Below the pieces are notes generated by a model. The model ran no database searches, was not told the origin of the DNA, and was given only the letters and a program-made list of their open reading frames with translations. Of a DNA stretch of 5,061 nucleotides, positions 1 through 5,061 are shown one piece after another. Every line of letters begins with the position of its first letter. Positions within the stretch are counted from its first letter, which is position 1. Source of the stretch: Deltaproteobacteria bacterium. Its GTDB lineage: Bacteria > Desulfobacterota > GWC2-55-46 > JADFVP01. Location: assembly GCA_024275855.1 (NCBI GenBank), contig JAJRYL010000236.1, forward strand, positions 1-5,061. The letters run 5' to 3'. The position numbers were made by a program, and so were the translations under genes.

Positions 1-207
1 TGTATTAACTTTGCTGGTAGCCCCCGTCGCTTTGCAGTGCGGACAAGCCCGATCTTCGGGAGCCACAGGTTTACCGCAATTAAAACACGCCTTTGTGCGT
101 TTTGTTTTACGCATCTTAACAGGTTCTGTTGGGCTCTCTCCTGAGGCGTTACCCGCTTTTTTGTCCGGGTTCGCAACCTCGGCAGGTACTTTCGGCTCTT
201 CGCTCAT
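1..207 (-). CDS. Zinc-ribbon protein, N-terminal part (cut by window edge)
   Basis: The first 69 codons of a minus-strand gene are present, starting at the ATG at 207-205 and open to the edge of the window. The only upstream stop in frame is a TGA before the start, and no other ATG lies between, so this start is well supported. AGAGG sits 5 bases upstream as a ribosome binding site. Residues 1-40 are rich in Glu, Pro, Ala and Lys and are probably disordered, ending in a basic stretch (about 32-39). Residues 41-58 form a CxxC-x10-CxxC cluster (C41, C44, C55, C58) with CFNCGKPV and CPHC signatures, typical of small rubredoxin-like or DUF-type zinc ribbons that bind one zinc ion. There is no signal peptide, so a cytoplasmic location is likely. 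The rest of the protein, and so its function, lies outside the window. A later in-frame Met (residue 32) could be an internal start but has no reason to be preferred. Confidence 0.75.
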   Translation of the reverse strand, partial: MSEEPKVPAEVANPDKKAGNASGESPTEPVKMRKTKRTKACFNCGKPVAPEDRACPHCKATGATSKVNT

Positions 208-250
208 CTCTTCCTCTGCTTGTTCTGTTAAAAAGGTTATTAACCGCTCT

Positions 251-278
251 TGATTACGGTGTTGTCAGTAGCAGACAA
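251..278 (-). promoter_or_regulatory. Candidate promoter of the zinc-ribbon gene
   Basis: Reading the minus strand, TTGTCT (278-273) is followed after 16 bases by TAATCA (256-251). This is an acceptable but imperfect sigma70-type pair. It would give a leader of roughly 35-40 bases before the start at 207. It is a motif match only. Confidence 0.3.
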
Positions 279-322
279 GATAGCATAAAAAAAGAGCTTA
301 ATGAAGGAAAGTATTCATCCTA

Positions 323-353
323 TTGTAGTAATGCTAATACAATGTGGTAAAAT
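323..353 (+). promoter_or_regulatory. Candidate promoter of the ATPase-GNAT gene
   Basis: TTGTAG (323-328) is followed after 19 bases by TAAAAT (348-353), in an AT-rich stretch just ahead of the gene at 379. A second possible -10, TACAAT (338-343), lies inside the spacer but lacks a well-placed -35. The long spacer makes either call weak. Confidence 0.3.
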
Positions 354-378
354 ATAAGACACCTTAAATGAGTTCAAT

Positions 379-1869
379 ATGAAAATGTTCAGAAACAGTT
401 CAGCCTTAACCGTGCCTAACGATCCTGCTTATATAGAAGGGGTGCTCTGTTACGCCGGTTTCATAGCCAAAAGCGCAGGTCTTAACGAAAAAGAGGTCTT
501 GGAGCTTCTGTTGGCTATAAAAGAAGCGTGCGAAAACGTGGTTACCCACGCCTTCGACCCGGACGACGAAGAGTCGTATACGGTCCGTTTCGAGTCTCTC
601 GTAGGAGGGATAAAGGTAGTTATAGAAGAGATGGGGCTGCCCTTTACTATCGACAAAGAGCCGAGCAAGGCCGACTCACCCGGCCTTCACGCCATAAAGA
701 ACAACGTAAACAGAATGGTCTTTATAAACCGCGGTAAGCTCGGTAAAAAGCTTATTATGTGCAAGTATACCGCCGGGTCTCACATCGTAGACCTTTACCC
801 CGGTGTTGAACTTGCTGAGTACAAAAGCTGCGACCTTCCGCCGGGTAAGGTAAAGTACGACATTCACCTTATGAGGCCGGAAGAGGCGGGGGAGGTGTCG
901 CGCTGTATCTATATGGCCTACAGGTACAGCTACCTTAAAGAGGACCTTTATTTCCCGGAGCGGATAAGGCGGATGAATCAGAATATTAATATGATTTCCG
1001 CCGTCGCGACCGTGGAAAAGGGTGGAGGTCTTTTAGAGGTTATAGCCCACTTTGCGCTTCTGCCCGCTGAAAACGGCAAGGTAGCTGAAATTGGCGTTGC
1101 GGTAGTCGTTCCCGAGTACAGGGGGCGAGGTATAATGAAAGCCATGTTGAAGTTTTTGATAGATTACGCTACAAAAAATTCTTTTACCGTGCTCTACGGC
1201 AATGCCTACAGCATGCACAGGCTGAGCCAGAAGACCAACCTCAAGTTCGGTTTTCACGAAACCGCCATACAGCTTGGGCGTTTTCCACCGGCTGCTATCA
1301 ATACGATGAAAGAGAAGGGCTTAAGGGGGTCCGGCCATGTAATCACCTCTTTTAAGTTCCTTACTCTCGATACTTCTCCGGTTACGGTCTATGTGCCGGA
1401 GTCTCACAAGGCTATAATAACCGATATTTACAAAGAGCTCGGCGCAAACCGTTCTGTTTTGACCTTTGCGCCCGAGGGTTTAAAACCCCTTGCGCAACAG
1501 TCTTCTATTAAGCTTGCGATTAAACCGAGCCACCTTACCGCTACTATTACGGTTGAGTCTGCGGGGCAAGACCTGTGCGAGCGGATAAAGGCAAAAAGGG
1601 TAGAGCTTGAGAACCAGTGCATAAATGCCATATATGTCGATTTGATGCTGAAAGACCCCAATACCCCGCTTGCCGCCACTGATATTGAGTCGCTCGGGTT
1701 CTGTTTCTCCGGGGTCTTGCCTGAATACGCAGACGGGGACGTATTGCGGCTTCAGCGCTACACCACAGCGGTCGAGTACGACGAGTTAAAGACAGAGAGC
1801 GTTTTTGCCGCCAGGTTAAAAGAGTATATCCGCGGACTCGACCCGCGATACAAGGCGCTTCATCCTTAA
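379..1869 (+). CDS. Anti-sigma-type ATPase / GNAT acetyltransferase fusion
   Basis: A 496-residue soluble protein without signal peptide or membrane segment. Residues 1 to about 135 resemble the RsbW/SpoIIAB-type HATPase (GHKL) domain. An N box lies at about 43-58 with E49 and N53 (E-A-C-E-N), a G1-like segment at 82-90 (EEMGLPFTI), and a glycine-containing segment at 99-112 (DSPGLHAIKNN). The usual Asp of the G1 box is Glu (E84). Residues about 160-300 are a GNAT domain with the acetyl-CoA loop V-P-E-Y-R-G-R-G at 244-251. The segment at 290-297 (FGFHETAI) is the usual late GNAT strand. Residues 330-496, including LGFCFSGVLPEYADGD (439-454), look like a second, GNAT-related C-terminal domain without an evident CoA loop. 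Known RsbW-type domains bind ATP and sigma or anti-anti-sigma factors, and GNATs acetylate amines; the substrate here is unknown. The start at 379 has no clear Shine-Dalgarno, and an ATG at 385 is an alternative. Confidence 0.85.
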   Translation: MKMFRNSSALTVPNDPAYIEGVLCYAGFIAKSAGLNEKEVLELLLAIKEACENVVTHAFDPDDEESYTVRFESLVGGIKVVIEEMGLPFTIDKEPSKADSPGLHAIKNNVNRMVFINRGKLGKKLIMCKYTAGSHIVDLYPGVELAEYKSCDLPPGKVKYDIHLMRPEEAGEVSRCIYMAYRYSYLKEDLYFPERIRRMNQNINMISAVATVEKGGGLLEVIAHFALLPAENGKVAEIGVAVVVPEYRGRGIMKAMLKFLIDYATKNSFTVLYGNAYSMHRLSQKTNLKFGFHETAIQLGRFPPAAINTMKEKGLRGSGHVITSFKFLTLDTSPVTVYVPESHKAIITDIYKELGANRSVLTFAPEGLKPLAQQSSIKLAIKPSHLTATITVESAGQDLCERIKAKRVELENQCINAIYVDLMLKDPNTPLAATDIESLGFCFSGVLPEYADGDVLRLQRYTTAVEYDELKTESVFAARLKEYIRGLDPRYKALHP

Positions 1870-1970
1870 TAAACACCGCCTGCGGCGAGCAATACGTCTG
1901 TAGTGAAGAATATGCGGTAGCAATATCTTATATTTCGCTATACCTGTAGTAACTAAAACAATCGCGTAAC

Positions 1971-2059
1971 TGTCATGCTGAACTCGATTCAGCATCTCGT
2001 ATTTGAACCAGGACCTGCGTACCTGCCAACCGAGACCCTGAATCAAGTTCAGGGTGACA
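1971..2059. repeat. REP/BIME-like inverted hairpin pair
   Basis: Two 28-base arms (1971-1998 and 2032-2059) face each other across a 33-base centre and match in inverted orientation at 23 of 28 positions, both bounded by TGTCA on the outside. Each arm also folds on itself: TGCTGAA-CTCGA-TTCAGCA (1976-1994) on the left and CCCTGAA-TCAAG-TTCAGGG (2036-2054) on the right, each with a perfect 7-bp stem and 5-base loop. Paired, inverted short palindromes in an intergenic region are the hallmark of REP/BIME elements, which in other genomes are moved by RAYT (TnpA-REP) transposases. Copy number in this genome cannot be seen here; only one copy of the pair occurs in the window. Confidence 0.75.
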
Positions 2060-2069
2060 CGCTTATTGC

Positions 2070-2091
2070 CGGGTTACGCTTCGCTAACCCG
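2070..2091. repeat. Short palindrome beside the REP-like pair
   Basis: CGGGTTA (2070-2076) pairs perfectly with TAACCCG (2085-2091) around the 8-base centre CGCTTCGC. The stem lacks a following T-tract, so it is not a terminator. Its sequence type (GGGTTA-cgc-TAACCC) resembles dispersed intergenic palindromes that I recall from many Gram-negative genomes. It begins 11 bases after the end of the larger element and may be part of one composite repeat. Confidence 0.55.
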
Positions 2092-2155
2092 ACCTGCTGC
2101 GCAGGGCAATATCTGGTACCTGAGCGGATACCGGTTCCGGCTTTGCTGTATGCGC

Positions 2156-2186
2156 TTGATTTAAAGTATGTTATACTCTATACAAT
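2156..2186 (+). promoter_or_regulatory. Candidate promoter of the peroxidase gene
   Basis: TTGATT (2156-2161) is followed after 17 bases by TATACA (2179-2184). Overlapping this is an extended -10, TG-T-TATACT (2169-2177), which could work without a -35. Either would give a leader of about 50 bases before the start at 2239 and would place the repeats outside the transcript. The TTGAT half-site resembles half of an FNR box, but the matching ATCAA half is missing. Confidence 0.45.
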
Positions 2187-2238
2187 CTTTAAAGAACGTT
2201 TAAATTCAATACTTAAAAACTACCCGCACGGAGGTCGA

Positions 2239-3324
2239 ATGTTTCGCTCTATTCTTGTTTTTGCGTTTTTACTTACTCTTATACCTTTAAGCTCCGCGTA
2301 CTCGGCAACCGCAGGTAAGTACTCGGACTACTTTGAGCCCCTGCCGAGACGGGTCGACAGTTTAACCAATCCGCTCAATACGGCAAAGATCAGGCTCGGC
2401 AAGATGCTCTTTTTCGACCCCAGGCTCTCAAGAAGCGGCGCTATCAGTTGCAATACGTGCCACGGCCTCTCTACGGGAGGCGTTGACAACCTGCCGACTT
2501 CCATTGGCCACGGCTGGCAGTTAGGCGGCAGAAACGCTCCTACAGTATTCAACGCCGCTGTGCTCGGTACGCAGTTCTGGGACGGAAGGGCGGCTGATGT
2601 AGAGGAGCAGGCCGGGGGGCCTATCTTAAATCCTGTAGAGATGGCCTCTACAGAAGAGTTGGCCGTAAAGACCATAAATTCGATTCCCGAATATGTAAAA
2701 CTCTTTAAAAAGGCGTATAAAAATGAAAAAGAGCCGGTAAGTTTTGTAAACATAACCAAGGCTATCGCGGCATTTGAGCGTACGCTTTTAACCCCGTCCC
2801 GGTTTGACCGCTTCCTGGTAGGTGCCAGAGGAGGACTGAGGCAGGACGAAATAAAAGGGCTTGAAATTTTTGTGTCAAAGGGCTGTGTTCAGTGCCACAA
2901 CGGGGTAGGGGTCGGCGGCGGCTCTTTCCAGCATTTCGAGTACGGCACGGATGAGGGAAGGTTTAACGTTACCGGTAATGAATCGGATAAAAAGGTCTTT
3001 AGGGTACCGTCGCTTAGAAACGTAAAGCGCACTTATCCGTACTTTCACGACGGCAGCGTCTGGAACCTTTCCGAGGCCGTTAAGATAATGGGCGCCGTAC
3101 AGCTTGGAGTTGAATTAACCGATGAAGAGACCGACCTCATTATCAAGTTTCTCGGTTCTCTTACTGCTACACGGTTGATTATAAAGCTGCCGCTGCTGCC
3201 GCCCTCTTCGGCGAGCACTCCTTTGCCTGACCCGCTCTTTAGCGTCAAACAAGAGGCCGATAATGTTGAGGTTACAGGTTCAACCGGGTCGGGTTCAAAC
3301 CCTGTAACACCCTCTGCCGAATAA
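2239..3324 (+). CDS. Periplasmic diheme cytochrome-c peroxidase
   Basis: Reduces H2O2 to water in the periplasm, taking electrons from small electron carriers such as c-type cytochromes. The 361-residue protein starts at the ATG at 2239, behind GGAGG (2230-2234), and opens with a Sec signal peptide (about residues 1-23). The frame stays open far upstream, but that part translates the palindromic repeats and is not coding. Two heme-binding CxxCH motifs are present: C71-N-T-C74-H75 and C216-V-Q-C219-H220. H91 in GHGWQLG, W114 in QFWDGR and E135 in NPVEMAS match conserved positions of the CcpA/MacA family; the H75-H91-W114 spacing equals that of Pseudomonas His55-His71-Trp94 as I recall it. FHDG (269-272) and M284 in MGAVQLG are the expected second-heme region, with M284 the likely axial ligand. 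A Pro/Ser/Thr-rich tail follows from about residue 318. The gene has its own promoter and is followed by a strong terminator. MauG-type proteins are the main alternative, but the Met ligand favours a peroxidase. Confidence 0.93.
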   Translation: MFRSILVFAFLLTLIPLSSAYSATAGKYSDYFEPLPRRVDSLTNPLNTAKIRLGKMLFFDPRLSRSGAISCNTCHGLSTGGVDNLPTSIGHGWQLGGRNAPTVFNAAVLGTQFWDGRAADVEEQAGGPILNPVEMASTEELAVKTINSIPEYVKLFKKAYKNEKEPVSFVNITKAIAAFERTLLTPSRFDRFLVGARGGLRQDEIKGLEIFVSKGCVQCHNGVGVGGGSFQHFEYGTDEGRFNVTGNESDKKVFRVPSLRNVKRTYPYFHDGSVWNLSEAVKIMGAVQLGVELTDEETDLIIKFLGSLTATRLIIKLPLLPPSSASTPLPDPLFSVKQEADNVEVTGSTGSGSNPVTPSAE

Positions 3325-3381
3325 GATTTCAGACGGAATTAATAGACGCTCGATTTTCTTTAAAACTAATTAGGTCTTTCT

Positions 3382-3428
3382 ATACCCTGCTAAACGCTAC
3401 CAAGTTGCGTTTAGCAGGGTATTTTTTT
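3382..3428 (+). terminator. Strong rho-independent terminator
   Basis: A perfect 16-bp stem (3382-3397 with 3407-3422) closes a 9-base loop and is followed directly by a run of T (3423-3428). It lies 57 bases after the peroxidase stop and separates that gene from the porin downstream. The reverse strand lacks a comparable U-run, so it appears to act in one direction. Confidence 0.93.
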
Positions 3429-3467
3429 GTTAAATATTTGACAAGAATTTTAAAAACTTAAGAAAAA

Positions 3468-3495
3468 TTGAAAACCTGCGAAAAGAATATATAAA
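3468..3495 (+). promoter_or_regulatory. Candidate promoter of the porin gene
   Basis: TTGAAA (3468-3473) is followed after 16 bases by TATAAA (3490-3495), in a markedly AT-rich region right after the terminator. Transcription would start near 3502, beside a small palindrome AGTTAACT (3498-3505), leaving a leader of about 46 bases. A consensus TTGACA (3438-3443) lies further upstream but has no good -10 at the right distance. No recognisable Fur box was seen, although an iron-uptake role would predict one. Confidence 0.45.
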
Positions 3496-3547
3496 TAAGT
3501 TAACTACAGGGCCTACTTAGCTAATTCATTTATTCCGGAGGTTATTT

Positions 3548-4720
3548 GTGAGGTTAAAATTCTTCAACTTTCTTTGCTCCACACTGTTAGTTCTTGTGCT
3601 CGGCTCATCTATAACGTTTTTTCCCGCGAACGTCTCGGCAGCCTCAACCGAAGCTGAATACGTGGCTATGTTAAACCGTAATTACCTTCAGTTGGTAAAT
3701 AACGAGTATCTGAAGATGTTGAAGAAGAAACTCGATAAGGTTGAGAAGAATCAGGCGGAGCTCTATCACTCTTTAGGAGAGAAGAAGAGGGCGGGACTAA
3801 AGGGCCAGATTACCGATAAGATCAATTTTGGTGGAATTATAGAGGTTGAGGCCTCTTTTGACAGTAACGATAAGCTTGGAGATACCTCTGACATTGTGCT
3901 TGCTACCGCTTTGCTCGGTTTCGGTGCTGAAATAAACAAACACGTCTCCGGCAATATTGTGCTGCTGTTTGAAGAGGACTCGACTCCTTTGAGCGTTGAC
4001 GAAGGTTTGATTACCATTACTTTAACTTCAAATTACAGCCTTAAAGCCGGGCTTTTCTATCTTCCTATCGGCGCGTACCACAGCCATTTTATATCAGACC
4101 CGATTACACTTGAGCTTGGCGAGACTACCGAGTCCGCTCTTATGGTTACGTATTCAGGGCAGGGGTCTGCTTTCGAGTTTTCATTCGGGCTCTTCAACGG
4201 GGCGCGGGAAAAGACAGGGGACGCAAACAAGATAGACGACTATTTCGCCTCTGTAAAAATCACTCCGGCAGAAGGGCTTATGGTCGGGGCATACTATATC
4301 TCCGATTTTGCAGAAACGTCGAATATGGAGACCCTTGTACCGGCAAGAACGAAGACGGTTGCCGGACAGGGCGCGTATATCTCTTATGAGTTTAAAAAAT
4401 ATGCTTTCGAGGCTGAATACATTACAGCCGCAAACAGCTATAATGCCGCTGATCTCGACGCGAACTCCGACGGGTCCGGCGACAAACCGTGCGCCTATAA
4501 CCTTGAGTTATCATACAACTACAATGCCGGAACACAAATAGCTCTTAGACTCGAAGGCAGTTCCGACTTTTTCGACTGGCCCGAAAGGCAGTACGGCGTC
4601 GCTGTCGCTTATGGAATCTACGAAAATGTAGCAATAGCATTTGAACTGCTTCATGGCGAGTACGATTCATCGAGCGTTCAAAGAACCCTCGCTACAACAC
4701 GCCTCGCTATCGAATTTTAA
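3548..4720 (+). CDS. LbtU-like outer-membrane porin
   Basis: A 390-residue exported protein whose GTG start is fixed by GGAGG (3537-3541), six bases upstream, and by the signal peptide that follows (residues 1-31, cleavage after V-S-A). Residues about 34-80 are charged and probably form a coiled coil (LKMLKKKLDKVEKNQAELYH), often seen before a barrel in outer-membrane proteins. The rest alternates polar and hydrophobic residues in amphipathic strands and ends in a terminal Phe (RLAIEF), the signal used for outer-membrane insertion. The segment ISDPITLELGETTESAL (182-198), with LFEEDSTPLSVDEGLITI (139-156) before it, is what I recognise from the LbtU family, named for the Legionella legiobactin siderophore receptor. 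That role is known for LbtU; the ligand here is unknown and many relatives are annotated only by similarity. A generic phosphate-selective or carbohydrate porin is the alternative. Confidence 0.8.
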   Translation: MRLKFFNFLCSTLLVLVLGSSITFFPANVSAASTEAEYVAMLNRNYLQLVNNEYLKMLKKKLDKVEKNQAELYHSLGEKKRAGLKGQITDKINFGGIIEVEASFDSNDKLGDTSDIVLATALLGFGAEINKHVSGNIVLLFEEDSTPLSVDEGLITITLTSNYSLKAGLFYLPIGAYHSHFISDPITLELGETTESALMVTYSGQGSAFEFSFGLFNGAREKTGDANKIDDYFASVKITPAEGLMVGAYYISDFAETSNMETLVPARTKTVAGQGAYISYEFKKYAFEAEYITAANSYNAADLDANSDGSGDKPCAYNLELSYNYNAGTQIALRLEGSSDFFDWPERQYGVAVAYGIYENVAIAFELLHGEYDSSSVQRTLATTRLAIEF

Positions 4721-5061
4721 GACCCGCCCTCTTTCTCTTTTGTAAACAGCCGGACAGAGTATTAAAAAACTCCTTCAAGGTAAGTATACCCTTTAGAATC
4801 CGATAAACAATTTGACTTGCGTCAACCGCGTCATCTACCTTCCTCTATTCTCATGCCGAGAACAGTTTATATTGAATGTGTCGCATAATGGATATTATGT
4901 CAAATTGAGTATTTCTCTCTGTTGCGGCTCATATATACAGTTCTGTCGGGTCTTTATCGCCATTAATCAAGGTTTACAGACGAAAGTCATACTCCCCTCA
5001 CAGACTTACTGACAAGCTCTAAAGAGTATAGCCAGTATGCCCCTATAGAGAAAAAAATAAA
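4721..5061. other. Gene-free right-hand region
   Basis: No convincing gene was found in these 341 bases. A 66-codon plus-strand frame at 4812-5012 has no ribosome binding site and an unremarkable Cys-rich translation. A minus-strand frame overlapping the porin end (4707-4844) lacks a start codon. No hairpin followed by a T-run terminates the porin gene; only a pyrimidine-rich run follows its stop. The region holds two dyads described separately (4812-4825 and 4884-4899). It is probably upstream regulatory sequence of a gene beyond the window, which cannot be verified here. Confidence 0.55.
4812..4825 (+). promoter_or_regulatory. Candidate CRP/FNR-family operator
   Basis: TTGAC-TTGC-GTCAA is a perfect 5-bp dyad with a 4-base spacer, the geometry bound by FNR, DNR/NNR and HcpR-type regulators of the CRP/FNR superfamily. 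A possible -10, TATTCT (4846-4851), lies downstream so that the dyad centre (4818.5) would sit about 40 bases before a start near 4858, close to the usual activator position. The gene it would control is not in the window. Confidence 0.35.

Larger units (their letters stand above)
1870..2155. other. Gene-free spacer rich in palindromes
   Basis: This stretch between the ATPase-GNAT stop and the peroxidase promoter carries no credible gene. Open frames through it run across palindromic repeats and have no ribosome binding site. Immediately after the stop is a short hairpin, CGCC-TGC-GGCG (1877-1887), without a T-tract, so it is not a convincing terminator. The main contents are the two hairpin elements listed separately (1971-2059 and 2070-2091). 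No terminator with a U-run was found for the upstream gene. Confidence 0.65.

Noticed and set aside
11..350. Plus-strand open frames of 80 and 73 codons at the left edge
   Set aside because: They run opposite the zinc-ribbon gene, whose minus-strand frame has a good start, ribosome binding site and CxxC pairs. The plus-strand translations show no domain, and neither has a convincing ribosome binding site.
1547..1876. 109-codon minus-strand frame inside the ATPase-GNAT gene
   Set aside because: It is antisense to a coherent conserved protein, has an Arg-rich composition typical of shadow frames, and has no start signal.
1877..1887. Terminator after the ATPase-GNAT gene
   Set aside because: The CGCC/GGCG stem is only 4 bp and no T-run follows.
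1971..2059. Insertion sequence or CRISPR repeat
   Set aside because: There is no transposase frame, no flanking direct duplication that I can see, and only one inverted pair without regular spacers.
2156..2168. FNR box ahead of the peroxidase
   Set aside because: Only the TTGAT half is present; the expected ATCAA half at the right spacing is missing, so it is better read as a -35 element.
2328..2759. 143-codon minus-strand frame inside the peroxidase gene
   Set aside because: It lies opposite the first heme motif and the conserved core of the peroxidase. Its open length is explained by codon bias of the sense strand.
4812..5012. 66-codon plus-strand gene
   Set aside because: No ribosome binding site, its start codon lies inside the TTGAC dyad, and the translation has no recognisable features.
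5017..5050. Hairpin near the right edge (CTCTA with TAGAG)
   Set aside because: The stem is short and is followed by A, not T, on the plus strand; on the minus strand the T-run would precede the stem. It is not a terminator in either direction.

Overview
The window reads as chromosomal DNA from a Gram-negative (diderm) bacterium. Two of its genes act outside the inner membrane: a periplasmic diheme cytochrome-c peroxidase and an outer-membrane beta-barrel of the LbtU porin type. The third complete gene fuses an anti-sigma-factor-like ATPase domain to a GNAT acetyltransferase, an arrangement I associate with deltaproteobacterial or Nitrospirota-like lineages. That placement is a recollection of family distribution and is weak. 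No phage, plasmid, CRISPR, tRNA or rRNA sequence was recognised.

Layout. 1-207 (minus): start of a protein cut by the window edge, with an acidic, probably disordered N-terminus and a four-cysteine zinc ribbon. 208-378: divergent intergenic region with candidate promoters in both directions. 379-1869 (plus): the 496-residue ATPase/GNAT fusion. 1870-2238: gene-free spacer holding a REP/BIME-like pair of hairpins (1971-2059), another palindrome (2070-2091) and the peroxidase promoter. 2239-3324 (plus): the peroxidase, starting at a signal peptide well downstream of the longest open frame. 3382-3428: a strong intrinsic terminator. 3468-3495: probable promoter of the next gene. 3548-4720 (plus): LbtU-like porin with a GTG start. 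4721-5061: no convincing gene, but it contains a CRP/FNR-type dyad (TTGAC-N4-GTCAA) and a second short dyad.

How the genes relate. The three plus-strand genes point the same way but do not look like one operon. The peroxidase has its own promoter and ribosome binding site and is closed by a terminator, and the porin has its own promoter and ribosome binding site. The peroxidase would reduce H2O2 in the periplasm with electrons from small c-type cytochromes or similar donors. The porin would take up a small ligand, possibly an iron-siderophore. A link between heme/iron demand and iron uptake is possible but is inference from proximity only. I found no clear evidence of a new multi-gene system. 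The most interesting items are the ATPase-GNAT fusion, the hairpin pair with compensated arm differences, and the candidate operator near the right edge.
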